Shown: positions 45,520-56,676, numbered from the stretch's first letter. The stretch: DNA of 64,000 nucleotides from Acidiphilium iwatense (GCF_021556475.1 NZ_JAKGBZ010000001.1:210168-274167); one strand, 5' to 3'. A program made the numbers and translations. The notes: generated by a model from the sequence alone, not told the origin.

Positions 45520-46350
45520 ATGGTGCTCTCCGGTCACGCGCGTCTCGCCGGGGTGATCGGCTGGCCGGTCGCCCATTCCCGCTCGCCGCGCCTGCACGGC
45601 ACCTGGCTCGCGCGTCATGGCATCGACGGCGCCTACCTCCCGCTCCCGATCAGGCCGGAGCATTTTGCCTCATGCGTGGCCGCGCTCGTCCGCATGGGCT
45701 TCGCGGGTGCGAACGTGACCATTCCGCACAAAGAAGCCGCCTTCGCCGTGTGCGATGCGCTGGAGGACAGCGCGCGCCGCGCCGGGGCGGTGAATACGCT
45801 GATCTTCCGCGACGGAACCATTCTCGGCTCGAACACTGACGGCGCGGGCTTCCTCGCCAATCTGCGCGCCTGCGGCGTCGATCCCGCCGCCGGCCCGGCG
45901 CTGATCCTCGGCTCCGGCGGCGCCGCGCGGGCGATCGGTGCCGCGCTGATCGACGCGGGCGCGCCGGTCACGCTGTGCAACCGCACCTGGGATCGCGCGG
46001 CCGCTCTCGCGGCGGAACTCCCGGCCCGCGCGCTCGGCTGGGAGCAGCGCCACGCCGCCCTCGCCGATCACGCGCTGGTGGTGAACACCACCGCGCTCGG
46101 CATGACGGGGCACGACCCGCTCGATCTTTCGTTCGACCGCGCGTCGCCCGGTCTCGCCGTCGCCGACATCGTCTATGTCCCGCTGGAAACGCCGCTTCTC
46201 GCCGCCGCTTCATCCCGCGGCCTGAAAACCGTCGAGGGGCTGGGCATGTTGCTGCATCAGGCGGTGCCCGGTTTCGTCGCCTGGTTCGGCGTCACCCCCA
46301 CGGTCGATGCCGAGCTCTACCGCATCGTCGCCGCCGATTTCCCGGCATGA
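45520..46350 (+). CDS. aroE: Shikimate dehydrogenase
   Basis: The 276-residue NADPH enzyme reduces 3-dehydroshikimate in aromatic amino-acid synthesis. Elements are LAGVIGWPVAHSRSPRLHGTWL (shikimate binding), GANVTIPHKEAAF (catalytic Lys), GAVNTLIFRDGTILGSNTDGAGF, the Rossmann motif ILGSGGAARAIGAAL and VEGLGMLLHQAVPGF. It is coupled to coaE by ATGA. The other shikimate-pathway gene, aroQ, lies 8 kb away. Confidence 0.95.
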   Translation: MVLSGHARLAGVIGWPVAHSRSPRLHGTWLARHGIDGAYLPLPIRPEHFASCVAALVRMGFAGANVTIPHKEAAFAVCDALEDSARRAGAVNTLIFRDGTILGSNTDGAGFLANLRACGVDPAAGPALILGSGGAARAIGAALIDAGAPVTLCNRTWDRAAALAAELPARALGWEQRHAALADHALVVNTTALGMTGHDPLDLSFDRASPGLAVADIVYVPLETPLLAAASSRGLKTVEGLGMLLHQAVPGFVAWFGVTPTVDAELYRIVAADFPA

Positions 46351-46931
46351 AAATCATCGGCCTGACCGGCGGCATCGGCATGGGCAAATCCACCGTCGCG
46401 ACGGTGTTTCGCCGCAGCGGCATTCCGGTGTTCGACGCCGATGCCACGGTGCGCGCGCTGCAAGTGAAGAACGGCAGAGCCATCCCGCGCATCGCCGCCG
46501 CCTTCCCCGATGTGGTGCGGGACGGCGTACTCGACCGCACCGCCCTGCGCGCGCGGATTCTGAGCGATGCCGGCGCGAAACGGCGGCTTGAGGCGATCGT
46601 TCACCCGCTGGTCCGCACCGCGGAGCGAAAATTCGTCGCCGCAGCGCGCCGCCGCCACGCGAAAGCGGTGCTTCTCGACATTCCGCTGCTGTTCGAAACC
46701 GGCGGCGAGCGGCGGGTCGATCTCGTGATCACCGTCTCCGCCCCGCGCTCGGTGCAGATGGCCCGCGTGCAGCGGCGCGGCCTGCCCATCGCCGACATCG
46801 AAGCGATCATCGCCCGCCAGATGCCGGATGCCGAAAAACGCCGCCGCGCCGACGTGGTGATCCGCACCGGCCTGTCGCGCCATCACGCCATCAGCGCAGT
46901 CCGCCGCCTGATCCAGGAGATCCTGCCATGA
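46347..46931 (+). CDS. coaE: Dephospho-CoA kinase
   Basis: The 194-residue enzyme performs the last step of coenzyme A synthesis. The P-loop GLTGGIGMGKSTVA opens the protein, with FDADATVRAL next and AVLLDIPLLFETGGERRVDLVITV in the middle, as in all CoaE proteins. It overlaps both neighbours by four bases (aroE before, dnaQ after), a typical alphaproteobacterial gene order aroE-coaE-dnaQ. Confidence 0.96.
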   Translation: MKIIGLTGGIGMGKSTVATVFRRSGIPVFDADATVRALQVKNGRAIPRIAAAFPDVVRDGVLDRTALRARILSDAGAKRRLEAIVHPLVRTAERKFVAAARRRHAKAVLLDIPLLFETGGERRVDLVITVSAPRSVQMARVQRRGLPIADIEAIIARQMPDAEKRRRADVVIRTGLSRHHAISAVRRLIQEILP

Positions 46932-47602
46932 CCCGCGCCGTCCTGTTCGATACCGAAACCACCGGCCTCGATCCGCTCAACGGCGACCGGGTGATCGAAG
47001 TCGCGGCGATCGAACTGCATAACGATCTGCCGACCGGCAAGGTCTTCCACACCCTGATCGACCCGGAACGCGAAATCCCGTCCGATGCCAGCCGCATCCA
47101 CGGCATCACCAGCGCCGATGTCGCGGGGAAGCCCAAATTCGCCGCGATCGCCGCCGATTTGCTCGCCTTCTTCGGTGACGCTCCCTTGGTCGCCCATAAC
47201 GCGGCGTTCGATTTCGGCTTTCTCGACGCCGAATTCGGCCGTATCGGCCGCCCAGCGCTCGACCCGGCGCGCATGATCGACACGCTGGCGCTCGCCAAGA
47301 CGCGATTTCCCGGCATGCCGAACAACCTCGATGCGCTGTGCCGGCGCTTCGAGATCGACCTCACCGCCCGCACCACCCATAACGCGCTGCTCGACTGCAA
47401 ATTGCTCGCCGATGTCTATGTCGAACTCACCGGCGGCCGCCAGCGCGGCTTCGACCTCAACGCCGATTCCGCCGCTCTCGCCCTGGTCGAATACCGGCAC
47501 GACGCGACGCGCACCCCGCGCCGCATGGCGGTGAATGCCGCCGAGGCCGAGGCCCATGCCGCTTTCGTCGCGGCGATCAAGGCGCCGGTCTGGCAGCGCT
47601 GA
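46928..47602 (+). CDS. dnaQ: DNA polymerase III epsilon subunit (3'-5' proofreading exonuclease)
   Basis: The 224-residue protein has the DEDDh exonuclease motifs: Exo I VLFDTETTGLDPLNGDRVIEVAAIEL with catalytic Asp and Glu, Exo II LVAHNAAFDFGFLDAEF and Exo III THNALLDCKLLADVYVELTGGR with the conserved His and Asp. A C-terminal tail of about 40 residues could bind the polymerase alpha subunit. It closes the aroE-coaE-dnaQ operon; a tRNA gene follows 43 bases later. Confidence 0.95.
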   Translation: MTRAVLFDTETTGLDPLNGDRVIEVAAIELHNDLPTGKVFHTLIDPEREIPSDASRIHGITSADVAGKPKFAAIAADLLAFFGDAPLVAHNAAFDFGFLDAEFGRIGRPALDPARMIDTLALAKTRFPGMPNNLDALCRRFEIDLTARTTHNALLDCKLLADVYVELTGGRQRGFDLNADSAALALVEYRHDATRTPRRMAVNAAEAEAHAAFVAAIKAPVWQR

Positions 47603-47645
47603 GCCAGTTGCGCCGCGCGCCGCGCCGACTTACAACCGCCGCAGC

Positions 47646-47719
47646 GCGGGTATGATGTAATGGTAGCCTGTCAGCTTCCCAAGCTGAATGCGCGGGTTCG
47701 ATTCCCGCTACCCGCTCCA
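47646..47719 (+). tRNA. tRNA-Gly, anticodon CCC
   Basis: The 74-base gene has the acceptor stem GCGGGTA/TACCCGC, D-loop with AATGGTA, anticodon stem TCAGC/GCTGA around loop TTCCCAA (anticodon CCC, reading GGG), TpsiC arm GCGGGTTCGATTCCCGC and an encoded CCA end. All stems pair well. It follows dnaQ on the same strand. Confidence 0.97.
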
Positions 47720-47800
47720 GCCCGACACTCAGCGACTCACGGTCAATTCCGGCGGTTATACCAACCGCCGTTGCCTACGACTCACGCCTGACGCCAACTC

Positions 47801-47829
47801 GTCATTGCGAGCGAAGCGAAGCAATCCAG
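47801..47829. repeat. Dispersed palindromic repeat copy (inverted orientation)
   Basis: GTCATTGCGAGCGAAGCGAA then GCAATCC is the reverse complement of the GGATTGCTTCG...CGCAATGAC family. It pairs with the copy ending at 47948 to enclose a roughly 150-base unit. Confidence 0.75.
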
Positions 47830-47855
47830 CTTTTTCGGGTAAAATACAGAAAAAA

Positions 47856-47948
47856 TGGATTACCTCCGCGTTGTTCCAGCAATTCCTTGGATTGCCGGAA
47901 CCTTTCGGCGCTTCGCCACGCCTGCTGACGCCTGCTCGCAATGACGGG
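47856..47948. repeat. Composite dispersed repeat of about 93 bases (second copy 53862-53957)
   Basis: ATGGATTACCTCCGCGTTGT...GCCGGAACCTTTCGG...CTCGCAATGACGG. Its order of short blocks (ATGGAT, CTCC, TTCCA, GCCGGAACCTT, CGC, ATGACG) matches 53862-53957. It is a larger member of the palindromic repeat family and lies in the gap between tRNA-Gly and the DUF2147 gene. Confidence 0.6.
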
Positions 47949-47956
47949 GTGATGGG

Positions 47957-48469
47957 TCATTGTCCAGGGCGGCCGGTATTATTTGTCCGAACCTCGGATC
48001 CGGCGGTTTGCGCCCGATCGATCCGGCAGGATCGCGGCACGGTGCCCTCATAGCGCATCCAATGCTGGGTCTCGCCGAACACCGGCAGGCCGAGATAGCC
48101 ACGCAGCGCGAGCTCTCCCGTCCGCGTCACCTGGAATTCGGCGTGATAGGCTCTGCCGTTGCGCGGATCGACGATGCGCCCGTGCCATTCGGCACCGGAC
48201 CGGGTGACGGAGGGGCGGATCAGCTCGAAGCCGCACTGGCTCCTTCCCTGCCAGTCCATCGGCATCGCATCGCCATGATCGAGCACGATCCCGACGATAT
48301 GCCCGCACAGCCCCGTCCCGCCGGCACAGGGCGCGATCCGCACCACGGCGCCGCCGCGCCCAGTCAGCCAGTCCCCCTCCGGGGATCGCGGCAGCGCGGC
48401 CAGGGCGAGCGAGGCCCAGAGCATTCCGGTCATCGTCAGCACTATCAGGGCAATGCGTCTCATCGCCAT
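47957..48469 (-). CDS. DUF2147-family secreted protein
   Basis: The 170-residue protein has an N-terminal signal peptide (RRIALIVLTMTGMLWASLALA). The mature part matches the small beta-barrel DUF2147 family: GDWLTGRGGAVVRIAPC...GLCGHIVGIV, then GRIVDPRNGRAYHAEFQVTRTGELALRGYLGLPVFGETQHWMR. It is periplasmic with unknown ligand. The first ATG of the open frame (48568) would put 33 residues before the signal sequence, so 48469 is preferred. Confidence 0.88.
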   Translation of the reverse strand: MAMRRIALIVLTMTGMLWASLALAALPRSPEGDWLTGRGGAVVRIAPCAGGTGLCGHIVGIVLDHGDAMPMDWQGRSQCGFELIRPSVTRSGAEWHGRIVDPRNGRAYHAEFQVTRTGELALRGYLGLPVFGETQHWMRYEGTVPRSCRIDRAQTAGSEVRTNNTGRPGQ

Positions 48470-48699
48470 TATCCGATCGAATTCGCCATCGCGACGATAA
48501 CATAGTTTACGATCGCGGCGGTGAAACCGATGCTTCGCGCATGGGTTCCATGCCGCCGATGTCATCATTTTTCACCGTCCCGTGACGGAATCGGCGCAGC
48601 CATCTTGCATCCGGCGCGCGGTGAGCCATACAAAAGGACAATATTTCGTAACCTTTCGGGCGCGTCCCGCGGCCGATCCATCGTCCCAGGACGTCCCGC

Positions 48700-49701
48700 A
48701 TGACCAAAAATCTGGCGCTGATCGCCTGTTGTGCCGTGCCGCTGCTGAGCCTGGCTCCGCTAACCGCGCAAGCGGGGCAGGGGTTTCCCTCCGGTATCTG
48801 GACCATCCAGGACGAAAACGCCTCGATCAGCACCCAGAGCCTGACCGACCGCTATTACGTCAACGGGCTGCATATCGGCTGGACCTCGCACCGAGGCGAC
48901 GTGCCGTCCTTTCTCGCCGGTCTCGGCCACGTGGTCTGGGGCGACGGCACCCAGCGCGTCAGCATCGGCGTGACGCAGAAAATCTTCACCCCGGCGGCGA
49001 CGCAACTGGCCGATCCGCCGCTGAACGACGAACCCTATGCCGGCTATCTCGCCGCCACGCTCGGGCTGATCCAGGATACATCCACCACGCGCAGCGTTCT
49101 GGCGGTCAGCGCCGGCGTGGTCGGGCGCGATGCCGGGGCGGAAATCGTGCAGAACGGGTTCCATTCGGTCATCGGCCAGAACGGCACCCATGGCTGGGCC
49201 CATCAGCTCCCCAGCGAGCCGGCCTTCGACATTCTCGTCTCGCGCACCTGGCGCGTCCCGCTCGGCCGCTTCGGCAACGGGATCGAGGCGGATGCGCTGC
49301 CCCAATTGTCCGGCATGATCGGCACCACCGAGATTTACGCCCAGCCCGCCGTCACCTTCCGCATCGGCGAGGGGCTGAACTCGGATTTCGGCACACCGCT
49401 GCTGCGCCCCGGCCCGTCGGGGTCGGATGCGTATCGCCCGACGCGGCCTTTCGTCTGGTATGTGTTCGGCGGCATCGCCGGCAAGCTGGTCGGCCATGAC
49501 GAATTCCTGCAAGGCGCGGATTTCCAGACCAGCCGCTCGGTGGACCCGTATCGCGCGGTCGGCCAGATCGAGGCGGGGGTCGCGATCATCTGGCGCGGCC
49601 TGCGCTTCAGCTACACTCAGGTATTCCAGACGCGGCGCTTCCACGGCCAGATCGGCGGCATCCACGAATACGGCTCGCTCGCCGTCTCCGCGCGGTTCTG
49701 A
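48700..49701 (+). CDS. LpxR-like outer-membrane lipid A deacylase (DUF2219)
   Basis: The 333-residue protein has a signal peptide (LALIACCAVPLLSLAPLTAQAG). It is a beta-barrel starting with ENASISTQSLTDRYYVNGLHIGWTS (the Asn/Asp-Tyr-x-Gly pattern of the family), followed by NDEPYAGYLAATLGL, FDILVSRTWRVPLGRFGNGIEADALPQLSGMIGT and a terminal strand ending VSARF. LpxR removes the 3'-acyloxyacyl chain of lipid A; that activity here is inferred from family resemblance. It may modify surface charge and immunogenicity or acid tolerance. Confidence 0.85.
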   Translation: MTKNLALIACCAVPLLSLAPLTAQAGQGFPSGIWTIQDENASISTQSLTDRYYVNGLHIGWTSHRGDVPSFLAGLGHVVWGDGTQRVSIGVTQKIFTPAATQLADPPLNDEPYAGYLAATLGLIQDTSTTRSVLAVSAGVVGRDAGAEIVQNGFHSVIGQNGTHGWAHQLPSEPAFDILVSRTWRVPLGRFGNGIEADALPQLSGMIGTTEIYAQPAVTFRIGEGLNSDFGTPLLRPGPSGSDAYRPTRPFVWYVFGGIAGKLVGHDEFLQGADFQTSRSVDPYRAVGQIEAGVAIIWRGLRFSYTQVFQTRRFHGQIGGIHEYGSLAVSARF

Positions 49702-49795
49702 TGGCCGAAGGCGGCGGCATGGCGGCCCGATCCGCCGCCACGCGCCGCCGGCCGCGCAAAAATTCCCCTTCCCCAAGCGCCTGCCGGTGAATATG

Positions 49796-49870
49796 CTAGT
49801 GTGGTGGTTCTGAAGTTCTGCGTATTCGCGGTGGTGATTTTAGGAACTTCGGAACCAAAAACTACACTAG
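49796..49870. repeat. CTAG-bounded 75-bp inverted-repeat element (type A)
   Basis: The left arm CTAGTGTGGTGGTTCTGAAG and the right arm (reverse complement CTAGTGTAG...GGTTCCGAAG) are imperfect inverted repeats with identical CTAG ends. This is the appearance of a miniature inverted-repeat transposable element inserted at TA. It lies 94 bases behind the lpxR-like gene. Confidence 0.7.
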
Positions 49871-49883
49871 AATCATACGTTTG

Positions 49884-49957
49884 CTAGTGTCCTCTCGATT
49901 CGGAAGTTCGTAAAACGCCTCAATCAGCACCAACGAACCTCCGAATCGGGATACTAG
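49884..49957. repeat. CTAG-bounded 74-bp hairpin element (type B, copy 1)
   Basis: The arms CTAGTGTCC...CGATTCGGAAG and CTTCCGAATCGGG-like pair over about 25 bases each. Copy 2 at 52865-52938 differs at only about eight positions. The element lies 13 bases from the type-A element and 24 bases before clpS. Confidence 0.75.
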
Positions 49958-49981
49958 CGGGGTGAGGATGAGATAGGATCG

Positions 49982-50311
49982 ATGTCTGGCTCGGATCGTC
50001 GCGGAACTGGCAATGGCCTGGGCACCGGGGTTGCAACCCGGACTCGGATCAAGACGCGCAAGCCCGCGCTCTATAAGGTCCTGATGCTGAACGACGACTA
50101 CACCCCGATGGAGTTCGTCATTCACGTTCTTGAGCGCTTCTTCTCGAAAAGCCGCGAAGAAGCGACCCGGATCATGCTTCATGTGCACCGGCGCGGCGTC
50201 GGCGTCTGCGGCGTCTTTACCTACGAGATCGCCGAGACCAAGGTGACCCAGGTGATGGACCTGGCCCGCCAGAGCCAGCACCCGCTGCAATGCACGATCG
50301 AAAAAGAATGA
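49982..50311 (+). CDS. clpS: ClpS, adaptor of the ClpAP protease
   Basis: The 109-residue protein delivers N-degron substrates to ClpA. Its core matches the family: [27 protein letters not shown] (N-end-rule pocket with the conserved Asn-Asp-Asp-Tyr), [32 protein letters not shown]. The N-terminal tail is flexible, as expected. It lies 201 bases before clpA. A type-B MITE-like element ends 24 bases before its start, so it may influence transcription. Confidence 0.95.
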   Translation: MSGSDRRGTGNGLGTGVATRTRIKTRKPALYKVLMLNDDYTPMEFVIHVLERFFSKSREEATRIMLHVHRRGVGVCGVFTYEIAETKVTQVMDLARQSQHPLQCTIEKE

Positions 50312-50373
50312 ACGAAACGGATGACAGGACATTGATGCATGGATGACCTGATGCCGGTCATCGTTGCGAAAGA

Positions 50374-50402
50374 TTTTTCCGATATCATGTCATCGCTATG
50401 AT
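50374..50402 (+). promoter_or_regulatory. Possible clpA promoter
   Basis: TATGAT (50397-50402) preceded at 17 bases by TTTTTC (50374-50379) lies in the 200-base gap between clpS and clpA. A 7-bp hairpin GATGACC/GGTCATC (50342-50362) lies just upstream. The -35 match is weak. Confidence 0.3.
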
Positions 50403-50511
50403 ACACTGCCACGGAGCGCCGTGGCCGATTTCGCGGTCCTGCGGGCCGCTGCGGGCTTGACCAGGGCGGCAGGGGCCGTCTGCCGGAAGCCCGGCTGGGA
50501 GTGAATTGGAT

Positions 50512-52842
<2,331 letters not shown>

Positions 52843-52864
52843 CCACACTAGGCTTAAATGTTTG

Positions 52865-52938
52865 CTAGTGTCCTTTCGATTCGGAAGTTCGTAAACCGCC
52901 TTTATCAGCACTAACGAACTTCCGAATCGGGACACTAG
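52865..52938. repeat. CTAG-bounded 74-bp hairpin element (type B, copy 2)
   Basis: Same length and nearly the same sequence as 49884-49957, with perfectly complementary inner arms CGATTCGGAAGTTCGT / ACGAACTTCCGAATCG. It lies 22 bases behind the clpA stop, after a preceding ACACTAG. The two copies bracket clpS-clpA. Confidence 0.78.
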
Positions 52939-52944
52939 AGCGAC

Positions 52945-52974
52945 ATCCGATCAGATGGAATCATCTGATCGGAT
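52945..52974. repeat. Perfect 13-bp stem-loop behind clpA
   Basis: ATCCGATCAGATG-GAAT-CATCTGATCGGAT forms a perfect 13-bp hairpin with a GAAT loop. No T-run follows, so it is more likely a dispersed palindromic element or an mRNA-stabilising structure than an intrinsic terminator. Confidence 0.65.
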
Positions 52975-53116
52975 CAAGGTGTTCTCTAAAACAATGAGAT
53001 AGAGCATTATCCGCGAGCAATGCGAACGGAAAATGTTCTGGCGCAATATGGCTTTAAGCGATCCCCAAAGCCACCCGCCCATGGACACCAAAAGACGCTT
53101 GATCAAACCGGATATT

Positions 53117-53755
53117 CTAGGCTTCGTCCGCCGCCGCGAAATTCCGCTGCCAGACCGAAGCGAGGCGGGGGTTGGAGTCGGTTTGGGCCGCGATCGCGGC
53201 GAGCTTCGGGCAGTGTTCGGCGAACCAGGCACGACGCGGCCGCCAGTGAGTCATGATCGCGAGGTAGATGTCGAGCGCGGAGAGCCGGTCGCCGAGGAAA
53301 TAGGGCGTGCCGGCGGTCTGTTCGACGACGCGCCAGAGCCGTTGCGCGTAGGCGTCGACCGCGTCGCGGAACCCGGCGCGGGCGGCTTCGTGGGCGACGA
53401 AGCGGGCGGGATCGTCGGCGTAGGTGAAGGTCGGGTAGAGATTGGCGACCAGGAAAACCAGCCAGCGCAAAAAGCCGGGGCGGAGCGGATCGCCCGGCGC
53501 CGGCACCAGCGAATCGGTTTTGGTGACATCGGCGAAATGCAGGGTGATCGCCGCACTTTCGGTCATCACCGTGCCGTCGGGCAGCACCAGGGTGGGGATT
53601 TGCGCGAGCGGGTTGACCAGGGTGAGGCGTTCGCGCGCCGCCGAATCCTCGAACAGGTCGCCCACCGTTTCGATCCGGTATGGCAGGCCGTACCAATCGA
53701 GCTGGACTTCAGCGAGGGCGGAGCCCCAGCCGGGGCGAGCATAGAGCAGATACAT
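53117..53755 (-). CDS. Glutathione S-transferase family protein
   Basis: The 212-residue protein has an N-terminal thioredoxin-fold half (MYLLYARPGWGSALAEVQLDWYGLPYR, then NPLAQIPTLVLPDGTVMTESAAITLHFAD with the cis-Pro and glutathione Glu-Ser contact) and a C-terminal helical half (YFLGDRLSALDIYLAIMTHWRP). The N-terminal catalytic residue could be Tyr or Ser near the start. Its substrate is unknown. It stands alone between intergenic repeats. Confidence 0.9.
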   Translation of the reverse strand: MYLLYARPGWGSALAEVQLDWYGLPYRIETVGDLFEDSAARERLTLVNPLAQIPTLVLPDGTVMTESAAITLHFADVTKTDSLVPAPGDPLRPGFLRWLVFLVANLYPTFTYADDPARFVAHEAARAGFRDAVDAYAQRLWRVVEQTAGTPYFLGDRLSALDIYLAIMTHWRPRRAWFAEHCPKLAAIAAQTDSNPRLASVWQRNFAAADEA

Positions 53756-53861
53756 GGCAGCACTCCAGATGGAATGTTCAGAATCGAAGGCGAATGGTCA
53801 CGGCCGGGCCGGGCGGGTCGATTCTGTCATGGTCGCATCCAGCAGTCCAGCCGCTCCGGCA

Positions 53862-53957
53862 TGGATGGCTTCCACCTTCGTTGCCATTCCAACGATGCTG
53901 CGCATCGCCGGAACCTTGGCAACTCCGCCTTCGCGTGACGCTTGGCGTCGCCATGAC
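53862..53957. repeat. Composite dispersed repeat (second copy of 47856-47948)
   Basis: ATGGATGGCTTCCACCTTCG...GCCGGAACCTTGGC...CGCCATGACGC. It is arranged as in the copy behind tRNA-Gly. It fills part of the 264-base gap between the GST gene and aroQ, whose promoter must lie in the remaining 60 bases or within the element. Confidence 0.55.
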
Positions 53958-54019
53958 GCGCTTAAAATAGGTGCGGGGCAAAAGTTGGCCGGGGCGGAGG
54001 GGTGTGCTAGGCGGCGCGG

Positions 54020-54469
54020 ATGGCGGAACCTTTGATTGCCGTTCTGAACGGTCCCAACCTCAATCTGCTCGGGCTGCGCGAGCCGGAGATCTACGGCATC
54101 CAGACGCTCGACGACCTGGAGGCGGTGTGCGCCGAGGCGGGCGAGCAACTCGGCCTGGCGATCGATTTCCGCCAGACCAACGGCGAGGGCGAGCTGATTA
54201 CCTGGGTGCATGAGTGCCGGGGCCGGGCCGCGGGGATCGTGATCAATCCGGCTGGGTATTCGCATACCTCGGTCGCGCTGATGGACGCGCTACACGCGGT
54301 CGAGCTGCCGGTGATCGAGGTGCATTTGTCCAACATTCATCAGCGCGAGGCGTTTCGCCACCATTCCTATGTGTCCCGCGCCGCTCGGGGCGTGATTTGC
54401 GGGTTGGGGTTTTCCGGGTATCGGCTGGCGTTGCAGGCGATCGCCGAGATTGTGGAGCAGGAAGCATGA
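54020..54469 (+). CDS. aroQ: Type II 3-dehydroquinate dehydratase
   Basis: The 149-residue enzyme of the shikimate pathway carries the type II signature [17 protein letters not shown] (active-site loop with the catalytic Tyr), then [17 protein letters not shown] (catalytic His region) and [23 protein letters not shown]. Its stop overlaps the accB start. The link of aroQ with accBC is common in proteobacteria. Confidence 0.97.
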   Translation: MAEPLIAVLNGPNLNLLGLREPEIYGIQTLDDLEAVCAEAGEQLGLAIDFRQTNGEGELITWVHECRGRAAGIVINPAGYSHTSVALMDALHAVELPVIEVHLSNIHQREAFRHHSYVSRAARGVICGLGFSGYRLALQAIAEIVEQEA

Positions 54470-54918
54470 GTTTGTCCTTCGACCCCGAAAAGCTGCGCGA
54501 GCTGGCAGCGCTGCTGAACGAGAGCGGGCTGGCCGAGATCGAGCTGGAGGAAGGCGATCGACGGCTGCGGCTGGCGCGCGCGATGCCGCAGCAGATGGCG
54601 ATGCCGGCGATGGCGGCGCACCCCGCGCCAATTCCGGCGGCGCCGACGGCTGCCGCGACGGCGATGGCGGATTTCGCGGCGCATCCGGGGGCGGTGAAGT
54701 CGCCGATGGTGGGGGTCGCCTATCTGGCGCCGGAGCCGAACGCGCCGCCGTTCATCAGCGTGGGGCAGAGCATCGAGGCCGGGCAGACACTGTTGCTGAT
54801 CGAGGCGATGAAGACCTTCAACCAGATCAAGGCGCCGCGCGCCGGCACGGTGCGCCAGATTCTGATTTCCGCCGGCCAGCCGGTGGAATACGACGAACCG
54901 CTGGTTATTTTAGAATAA
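54466..54918 (+). CDS. accB: Biotin carboxyl carrier protein of acetyl-CoA carboxylase
   Basis: The 150-residue protein has an N-terminal helical part, a Pro/Ala-rich flexible linker (residues 45-75) and a C-terminal biotinyl domain with the biotin site EAMKTFN (Lys near residue 113) and the preceding thumb region [13 protein letters not shown]. It carries CO2 between AccC and the carboxyltransferase in fatty-acid synthesis. It lies four bases before accC. Confidence 0.97.
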   Translation: MSLSFDPEKLRELAALLNESGLAEIELEEGDRRLRLARAMPQQMAMPAMAAHPAPIPAAPTAAATAMADFAAHPGAVKSPMVGVAYLAPEPNAPPFISVGQSIEAGQTLLLIEAMKTFNQIKAPRAGTVRQILISAGQPVEYDEPLVILE

Positions 54919-54922
54919 CGCC

Positions 54923-56263
54923 GTGTTTTCGAAGATCCTGATCGCCAATCGCGGCGAGATCGCGCTTCGGGTGCAGCGCGCGTGCCGCGAGATGGGCATC
55001 GCCACGGTCGCCGTGCATTCCACCGCCGATAGCGAGGCGATGCATGTCAGGCTCGCCGACGAGAGCGTGTGCATCGGGCCGCCCGCGGCACGGGAGAGCT
55101 ATCTGAACATGCCGGCGATTTTGTCGGCGGCGCTGATCACCGGGGCGGAGGCGATCCATCCGGGGTACGGGTTTCTGTCGGAAAACGCCGATTTCGCCGA
55201 GATGGTCGAGGCGCACGGGCTCGCCTTCATCGGCCCCTCGCCCACCCATATCCGCATGATGGGCGACAAGATCACCGCCAAGACGACGATGACGGAGCTG
55301 GGCGTGCCGCTGGTGCCGGGATCGGACGGCGAGGTGGCGGATGCAGCGGCGGCGCGGGCGGTGGCGGAGCGGATCGGCTGTCCGGTGCTGGTGAAGGCGG
55401 CGGCGGGCGGCGGCGGGCGCGGCATGAAAGTGGCGCGCACGCTCGGCGAGGTCGAGGAGGCGTTTTCGCTGGCGCGTGCCGAGGCAGCGGCGGCGTTCGG
55501 CAACAATGCCGTCTATATCGAGAAATATCTCGACCGGCCCCGCCATGTCGAGTTGCAGGTGCTGGGCGACAATCACGGCAATGTGGTGCATTTCGGCGAG
55601 CGCGACTGTTCGCTGCAGCGGCGGCACCAGAAAGTGCTTGAGGAAGCCGGATCGCCGGGGATCACGTCTGAAGAACGGGAAACCCTGGGTTCGATCGCAA
55701 CGGCGGCGTTGCAGAAATTCGGCTACCGGAATGCCGGCACGCTGGAGTTTCTGTATCAGGACGGGCAGTTCGCCTTCATCGAGATGAATACGCGGCTGCA
55801 GGTCGAGCATCCGGTGACCGAGATGGTCGCCGAGGTCGACCTCGTGCGCGAGCAGATCCGCATCGCCGCCGGCGAGACGCTGGGTTACGGCCAGGCGGAT
55901 GTGGTGCTGTCGGGCCACGCGATCGAATGCCGGATCACCGCCGAGGACCCGGAGACATTCGCGCCGTCGCCGGGGCTGGTGTCGATGTTTCATCCGCCGG
56001 GCGGGTTGGGCGTGCGGATCGATTCCGCGCTCTATGCCGGGTATCGGGTGCCGCCGCATTACGACAGCCTGGTGGCGAAGCTGGTGGTGCATGGGCGCGA
56101 CCGGCCCGAGGCGATCGCGCGGATGCGCCGGGCGCTGGAGGAGTTCGCGATCGCCGGGATCAAGACGACGATCCCGCTGCACCGGCGCATCCTGGACGAC
56201 GCCTCGTTCAACGCGGGCGACTACACCATCCATTGGCTGGAGCGGTTCGTCGCGGGCGGGTAG
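54923..56263 (+). CDS. accC: Biotin carboxylase subunit of acetyl-CoA carboxylase
   Basis: The 446-residue ATP-grasp enzyme carboxylates the biotin of AccB. Motifs include [41 protein letters not shown], the Gly-rich ATP loop [35 protein letters not shown], and [27 protein letters not shown]. It starts with GTG 54923. It closes the aroQ-accB-accC operon. Length is normal. Confidence 0.98.
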   Translation: MFSKILIANRGEIALRVQRACREMGIATVAVHSTADSEAMHVRLADESVCIGPPAARESYLNMPAILSAALITGAEAIHPGYGFLSENADFAEMVEAHGLAFIGPSPTHIRMMGDKITAKTTMTELGVPLVPGSDGEVADAAAARAVAERIGCPVLVKAAAGGGGRGMKVARTLGEVEEAFSLARAEAAAAFGNNAVYIEKYLDRPRHVELQVLGDNHGNVVHFGERDCSLQRRHQKVLEEAGSPGITSEERETLGSIATAALQKFGYRNAGTLEFLYQDGQFAFIEMNTRLQVEHPVTEMVAEVDLVREQIRIAAGETLGYGQADVVLSGHAIECRITAEDPETFAPSPGLVSMFHPPGGLGVRIDSALYAGYRVPPHYDSLVAKLVVHGRDRPEAIARMRRALEEFAIAGIKTTIPLHRRILDDASFNAGDYTIHWLERFVAGG

Positions 56264-56335
56264 GTTGCAATCTTGGATTGTTTTGACGACTCCGTGAGGT
56301 GTGGAGCGGGCGTTATCATTTTCTTTCCGTTTCGA

Positions 56336-56394
56336 GCGATCCCGGTGTTAAGGTCCGAATAACCACTTTTTAATATGGTGCTGGCCGGGATCGC
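56336..56394. promoter_or_regulatory. Long-spaced inverted repeat between accC and the Hint-protein locus
   Basis: GCGATCCCGG (56336-56345) and CCGGGATCGC (56385-56394) are perfect complements separated by 39 bases containing an AT-rich block (AACCACTTTTTAATATGG). It could form a stem in a leader RNA or serve as a paired binding site. No T-run terminator is seen. Confidence 0.45.
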
Positions 56395-56433
56395 CCGCCG
56401 CTAGAAAAGGGCGCCCGTTTCGGGAGGCCGACA

Positions 56434-56676
56434 ATGAGCGGACGAACGACAATCGACCATGCGTCACTGACGCTGGCCAATACCGGTATTGCCGGAGTTC
56501 CGGCCGATAACGTGACGATCGAGGCTGGCATTGGATCGGCGGTCAATCTCAACGGCGTAAACAATCTGTTCGTCAACGAGGGTGTGTTCGAGAGTAGCGG
56601 AACGCTGATCGACGCCGTTGCCGCGACCCTGCCCCATCCGCCCGCCACCGCGCCGAAACCTCGCCGCATCCTCTAG
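56434..56676 (+). CDS. Small beta-rich companion protein of the Hint-domain protein
   Basis: The 80-residue product is preceded by a good ribosome site (CGGGAGG). Its sequence (MSGRTTIDHASLTLANTGIAG..., NVTIEAGIGSAVNLNGVNNLF) resembles one repeat of surface beta-solenoid proteins. It ends 13 bases before the big Hint-domain gene, in another frame. It may be a separate small protein or a detached N-terminal fragment of the larger one. Not recognised otherwise. Confidence 0.5.
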   Translation: MSGRTTIDHASLTLANTGIAGVPADNVTIEAGIGSAVNLNGVNNLFVNEGVFESSGTLIDAVAATLPHPPATAPKPRRIL

